Assembly (NCBI GenBank): GCA_018262385.1
Contig: JAGSPQ010000082.1
Location: forward strand, 1-8,754
Origin: Myxococcaceae bacterium
GTDB lineage: Bacteria > Myxococcota > Myxococcia > Myxococcales > Myxococcaceae
Direction: 5' to 3'
Length of the DNA: 8,754 bases
Below, in pieces: positions 5,623 to 8,754 of the stretch (positions within the stretch are counted from its first letter, which is position 1; each line of letters starts with the position of its first letter). The notes below the pieces were generated by a model. That model ran no database searches. It was not told the origin of the DNA and saw only the letters and a list, made by a program, of their open reading frames with translations. The position numbers and the translations under genes were made by a program.

Positions 5623-7836
5623 ATGAGCCTGCCTCCCGAAGTCATCGCCCAGCACGGCCTGAAGCCCGACGAGTACGAGAAGATCGTCCACCACCTCGGC
5701 CGTCACCCGAACCTGCTCGAGCTGGGGATCTTCTCCGTGCTCTGGAGCGAGCACTGCTCCTACAAGTCCTCCCGCAAGCACCTCAAGCAGTTCCCCACCA
5801 CCGGCCCGCGCGTCCTCGTCGGCCCGGGCGAGAACGCCGGAGTAGTCGACATCGGCGACGGCGACGCGGTGGCCTTCAAGATGGAGTCGCACAACCACCC
5901 CAGCTACATCGAGCCGTACCAGGGGGCGGCCACCGGAGTGGGCGGGATCCTCCGCGACGTCTTCACGATGGGCGCCCGGCCGATCGCGCTGCTCAACTCG
6001 CTGCGCTTCGGCAAGCCGTCCCACCCGAAGACCCGCTGGCTGGTCGAGGGGGTGGTGGCGGGCATCGCCGGCTACGGCAACTGCATCGGCGTCCCCACCG
6101 TCGGCGGCGAGGTCGCCTTCGACGAGAGCTACGACGGCAACTGCCTGGTCAACGCCTTCACCGTCGGGGTGCTGCGGGCGGACAAGATCTTCAAGGGCAC
6201 CGCCGCCGGGGTGGGCAACCCGATCCTCTACGTCGGCAGCAAGACCGGCCGCGACGGGATCCACGGCGCGACGATGGCCTCGGCCGAGTTCGACGAGAAC
6301 TCCGACGAGAAGCGCCCGACGGTGCAGGTCGGCGACCCGTTCACCGAGAAGCTGCTGCTCGAGGCGTGCCTCGAGCTGTTCGAGACCGACGCGGTGGTCG
6401 GGATCCAGGACATGGGCGCCGCCGGGCTCACCAGCTCGTCGATCGAGATGGCCGGCCGCGCGGGCAGCGGGATCGAGCTCGACGTCGCGAAGGTGCCGCG
6501 GCGCGAGACGAACATGACCCCGTACGAGGTGATGCTCAGCGAGTCCCAGGAACGGATGGTGCTGGTGGCGAAGGTCGGCCGCGAGCAGGAAGTGCTGGCG
6601 ATCTTCCACAAGTGGGATCTCGACGCCGCGGTGATCGGCCGGGTGACCGACACCGGCCACGTGGTGATCCTCGACGGCGGCCAGATCGTCGCCGACCTGC
6701 CGGTCAAGCCGCTCACCGACGGAGCGCCGATCTACGACCGCCCGGTCAAGCGCCCCGACTGGCTCGACGCCGCGCAGGCCTTCGATCCGCTCACCGTCAA
6801 GGCGCCCGAGCACCTCGGCTTCGCGCTCACCGAGCTGCTCGCCCGCCCGACCATCGCCAGCAAGGAGTGGGTCTACCGCCAGTACGATCACCAGGTCCGG
6901 CTGGGCGGAGTGGTGCTCCCCGGCGCGGCCGACGCGGCGGTGGTCCGGGTCGAGCGCTCGAAGAAGGGGCTCGCGCTCAAGGCCGACTGCAACTCGCGGT
7001 TCGTCTACCTCGACCCCTACGAAGGGGCGCGGCTGGCGGTGGCCGAGTGCACCCGCAACGTCAGCTGCGTCGGCGGCGAGCCGCTGGGCCTCACCGACTG
7101 CCTCAACTTCGGCAACCCCGAGCGGCCCGAGAACATGTGGCAGTTCGCCGAGGCGGTGCGCGGGCTGGCCGACGCCTGCCGCCAGCTCGACGTCCCGGTG
7201 GTGAGCGGAAACGTCAGCCTCTACAACGAGACCGAAGGAAAGAGCATCTTCCCCACTCCGACCGTCGGGGTGGTGGGCCTGGTGCCGGACGCGACCAAGC
7301 GGATGGGGATGGGCTTCGTCGAGAGCGGCGATCTGATCGCGCTGCTCGGCGTCACCCGCGGCGAGCTCGGCGGCAGCGAGTGGCTCCATTCGCAAGGCAA
7401 GACCGCCGGGCGGCCGCCCCGGCTCGACGTCAAGGCCGAGCTGGCGCTGCAGCGGGTGCTGCGAACCGCCGCCCGTACAGGCCTGGTGCACAGCGCGCAC
7501 GACTGCTCCGAAGGTGGGTTGGGGGTGGCGCTGGCCGAGAGCTGCGTCGCCGACGCCGCCCGGCCGCTGGGCGCGGTGCTCGGGGCCGGGCTGAACGGGG
7601 GCCTGGCGCCCCACGCCTGGCTGTTCGGAGAAGACGCCACCCGGGCGGTGATCTCGTTCGTTCCCGGCCAGCTCAAGGCGCTCGAGCAGCTGTGCGCCTC
7701 CGAGGCGGTGCCCTTCGCCTGCGTCGGCGCGGTCGGCGGCGACAGCCTCGAGATCCACGGGCTGCTCAAGGTCCCGGTCGCCGAGCTGTCGAAGGCCTGG
7801 CGCGAGGGCTTCACCCGCGCGCTTCAGCTGGACTGA
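5623..7836 (+). CDS. purL: Phosphoribosylformylglycinamidine synthase subunit PurL
   Basis: This enzyme makes FGAM from FGAR, ATP and glutamine-derived ammonia in cytoplasmic purine synthesis. At 737 residues it is the small PurL type, which works with separate PurS and PurQ subunits not seen here. Diagnostic stretches include [10 protein letters not shown] (41-50, with the conserved catalytic His H44), KMESHNHPS (86-94) with [12 protein letters not shown] (101-112) for nucleotide and Mg binding, MLSESQERM (304-312), [10 protein letters not shown] starting at about 491, [10 protein letters not shown] from 528 and HDCSEGGL (626-633). The duplicated PurM-like half pattern is evident. An in-frame GTG at 5584 would add 13 residues ([13 protein letters not shown]). 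I chose the ATG at 5623 because [13 protein letters not shown] matches a normal family N-terminus; no strong Shine-Dalgarno sequence supports either start. The 3' end overlaps the convergent aat gene by 13 bp. Confidence 0.97.
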   Translation: MSLPPEVIAQHGLKPDEYEKIVHHLGRHPNLLELGIFSVLWSEHCSYKSSRKHLKQFPTTGPRVLVGPGENAGVVDIGDGDAVAFKMESHNHPSYIEPYQGAATGVGGILRDVFTMGARPIALLNSLRFGKPSHPKTRWLVEGVVAGIAGYGNCIGVPTVGGEVAFDESYDGNCLVNAFTVGVLRADKIFKGTAAGVGNPILYVGSKTGRDGIHGATMASAEFDENSDEKRPTVQVGDPFTEKLLLEACLELFETDAVVGIQDMGAAGLTSSSIEMAGRAGSGIELDVAKVPRRETNMTPYEVMLSESQERMVLVAKVGREQEVLAIFHKWDLDAAVIGRVTDTGHVVILDGGQIVADLPVKPLTDGAPIYDRPVKRPDWLDAAQAFDPLTVKAPEHLGFALTELLARPTIASKEWVYRQYDHQVRLGGVVLPGAADAAVVRVERSKKGLALKADCNSRFVYLDPYEGARLAVAECTRNVSCVGGEPLGLTDCLNFGNPERPENMWQFAEAVRGLADACRQLDVPVVSGNVSLYNETEGKSIFPTPTVGVVGLVPDATKRMGMGFVESGDLIALLGVTRGELGGSEWLHSQGKTAGRPPRLDVKAELALQRVLRTAARTGLVHSAHDCSEGGLGVALAESCVADAARPLGAVLGAGLNGGLAPHAWLFGEDATRAVISFVPGQLKALEQLCASEAVPFACVGAVGGDSLEIHGLLKVPVAELSKAWREGFTRALQLD
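7824..7836. other. 13-bp tail-to-tail overlap of purL and aat
   Basis: The purL TGA occupies 7834-7836 on the plus strand and the aat TGA occupies 7826-7824 on the minus strand, so the last codons of each gene lie inside the other. There is no room for an intergenic terminator between them. Each transcript must end inside, or run into, the opposite coding region, giving complementary 3' ends. Confidence 0.9.
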
Positions 7837-8540
7837 ACGGGGTCCAGCCGCCAGGGCCCCTCGTAGGTGGGGTGCTCCACCAGCCGCTTCACCTCGGCGA
7901 CGAAGCGCGACCGTGCCCACGGCTCGGCGCCGAACCGCGCCAGGTGCTCGGTTTCCTGTTGGCAGTCGATCAGCTCGATTCCATGGGCGATCAGGTGCTG
8001 CACCAGAGTGACGAACGCCACCTTCGACGCGTCGGGCGCCCTGGCGAACATGCTCTCGCCGAAGAACATCTTCCCCACGCTCACCCCGTAGACCCCGCCC
8101 TGCAGCGCCCCGTCGGCCCACGCCTCGGCGCTGTGCGCCAGCCCCAGCTGGTGGAGCTTCACGTACGCCGCGCGCATCTCGCGGGTGATCCAGGTGCCGC
8201 GCTGGCCGGGCCGGCGGGTCTTCCCGCACGCGTCGATCACCTGCTCGAACGCAGTGTCGAGGCGGATCTCGTATTCCCCGCGGCGCAGCTGCTTCTGCAG
8301 GCTCTTCGGCACGTGCAGCTTCGAGGGCACCAGCACGAACCGCGGGTCGGGCGAGTGCCACAGAATCGGCAGCCCCTCGCTGTACCAGGGGAAGATCCCG
8401 CGGCGGTAGGCCTCGATCAGCCGGCGGGGGGTGAGGTCTCCTCCCACCGCGAGGATCCCATCGGAGGCGGTCTGCGAGACGTCCGGCCAGACGGTCGGAT
8501 CCGCACCCAGCAGCACGTACGGCGGCCATCTCACCGGCAA
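7824..8540 (-). CDS. aat: Leucyl/phenylalanyl-tRNA--protein transferase
   Basis: Aat transfers Leu or Phe from aminoacyl-tRNA to proteins with N-terminal Arg or Lys, marking them for ClpAP degradation (N-end rule). The 238-residue product matches the family along its length. Conserved stretches are [20 protein letters not shown] followed by IFPWYS (29-54), LWHSPDPR (60-67), GTWITREM (115-122), [10 protein letters not shown] (132-141), [18 protein letters not shown] (148-165) and LIDCQ (190-194). E162 and D192 correspond to the catalytically important Glu and Asp of the E. coli enzyme, and W117 to its conserved Trp. The frame begins at a TTG (8538-8540); an in-frame GTG two codons later (8532-8534) is an equally possible start. 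Only 5 bp separate the TTG from the upstream LEA-like gene, so the two are probably co-transcribed. The 3' end overlaps purL tail to tail. Confidence 0.96.
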   Translation of the reverse strand: MPVRWPPYVLLGADPTVWPDVSQTASDGILAVGGDLTPRRLIEAYRRGIFPWYSEGLPILWHSPDPRFVLVPSKLHVPKSLQKQLRRGEYEIRLDTAFEQVIDACGKTRRPGQRGTWITREMRAAYVKLHQLGLAHSAEAWADGALQGGVYGVSVGKMFFGESMFARAPDASKVAFVTLVQHLIAHGIELIDCQQETEHLARFGAEPWARSRFVAEVKRLVEHPTYEGPWRLDPVQSS

Positions 8541-8545
8541 CGAGG

Positions 8546-8754
8546 CTACTTCGTCGCCGGCAGGTTGATCACGCCCTTGAACTCGAACGGCTCGGAGAAC
8601 AGCTCGGCCGCCATCTCGCCCTTGATCACGTAGGGCAGGGTGCGCGCCTTGATCAGCTTCTTGATGTCCGGGTGGGTCTCGACGGTCATCTTCGCCTCGA
8701 TGTCGAACACCCCGGTCGAAGACGGGCTCACTTTCTCGCCCTTGCCGATCTCAC
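8546..8754 (-). CDS. C-terminal fragment of an LEA14-like (LEA type 2 family) protein
   Basis: The minus-strand frame is open at the window edge and ends in TAG at 8546-8548, giving 68 readable residues. A GTG at 8731 could be read as a start, but the frame continues upstream (EIGKGEKV), so this is most likely the end of a longer gene. The ending contains LIKARTLPYVIKGEMAAELF then SEPFEFKGVINLPATK. This matches the closing pattern of LEA14/WHy-type domains: a helix, then Leu-Pro-Tyr with an I-K-G strand, then Pro-Phe-x-Phe-x-Gly and a hydrophobic-Leu-Pro strand. Small lipoproteins of this family are common in myxobacteria and are linked to desiccation or envelope stress by homology only. No signal peptide can be seen because the N-terminus is missing. 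It lies 5 bp upstream of aat and is probably in the same transcript. Confidence 0.6.
   Translation of the reverse strand, partial: EIGKGEKVSPSSTGVFDIEAKMTVETHPDIKKLIKARTLPYVIKGEMAAELFSEPFEFKGVINLPATK

Noticed and set aside
5179..8529. A 1116-residue minus-strand frame antisense to purL and overlapping aat
   Set aside because: The composition is typical of GC-bias shadow frames with no domain; purL and aat on their own frames are unambiguous.
6366..8633. A 755-residue plus-strand frame crossing the purL end and the whole of aat
   Set aside because: The Arg-rich translation has no recognisable domain and conflicts with two well-supported genes.

Overview
The window is very GC-rich and its gene content points to a myxobacterium or close relative (Myxococcota). 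The signs are a eukaryote-type Ser/Thr kinase with a single membrane anchor and a PEGA-like tail, an FHA-domain sigma-54 activator, a lipoprotein with a MopE-like DNDCDG motif, and an LEA14-like protein. This assignment is inferred from protein style only; there is no rRNA or other marker. I see no mobile element, CRISPR array, tRNA or rRNA.

Layout. Positions 1-390 (+) hold the C-terminal end of an unidentified protein. The next 234 bases are a convergent intergenic region with a strong hairpin flanked by two G-rich tracts on opposite strands. On the minus strand, reading 3378 to 625, is an operon of an FHA/AAA+/Fis sigma-54 activator followed directly by a transmembrane Ser/Thr kinase; the activator's TAG abuts the kinase's ATG. 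A 63-bp divergent region (3379-3441) separates this from a plus-strand operon of a Cys-rich lipoprotein and a TPR-like membrane protein that overlap by ATGA. After a 67-bp gap comes purL (+), whose 3' end overlaps by 13 bp the 3' end of aat (-). Upstream of aat on the minus strand, 5 bp away, is the end of an LEA14-like gene that runs off the window.

How the parts fit. The four genes at 625-5555 look like one divergent regulatory and envelope locus: a membrane kinase with an extracytoplasmic sensor-like domain, a cytoplasmic activator with a possible phosphothreonine-reading domain, and two envelope proteins. The divergent region carries a 21-bp near-perfect palindrome centred exactly midway between the two start codons, and the flanking TANNNT hexamers are placed symmetrically as well. 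This is the most notable signal in the window and suggests shared regulation of the two operons. purL (purine synthesis) and aat (N-end rule) are housekeeping genes next to this accessory locus.
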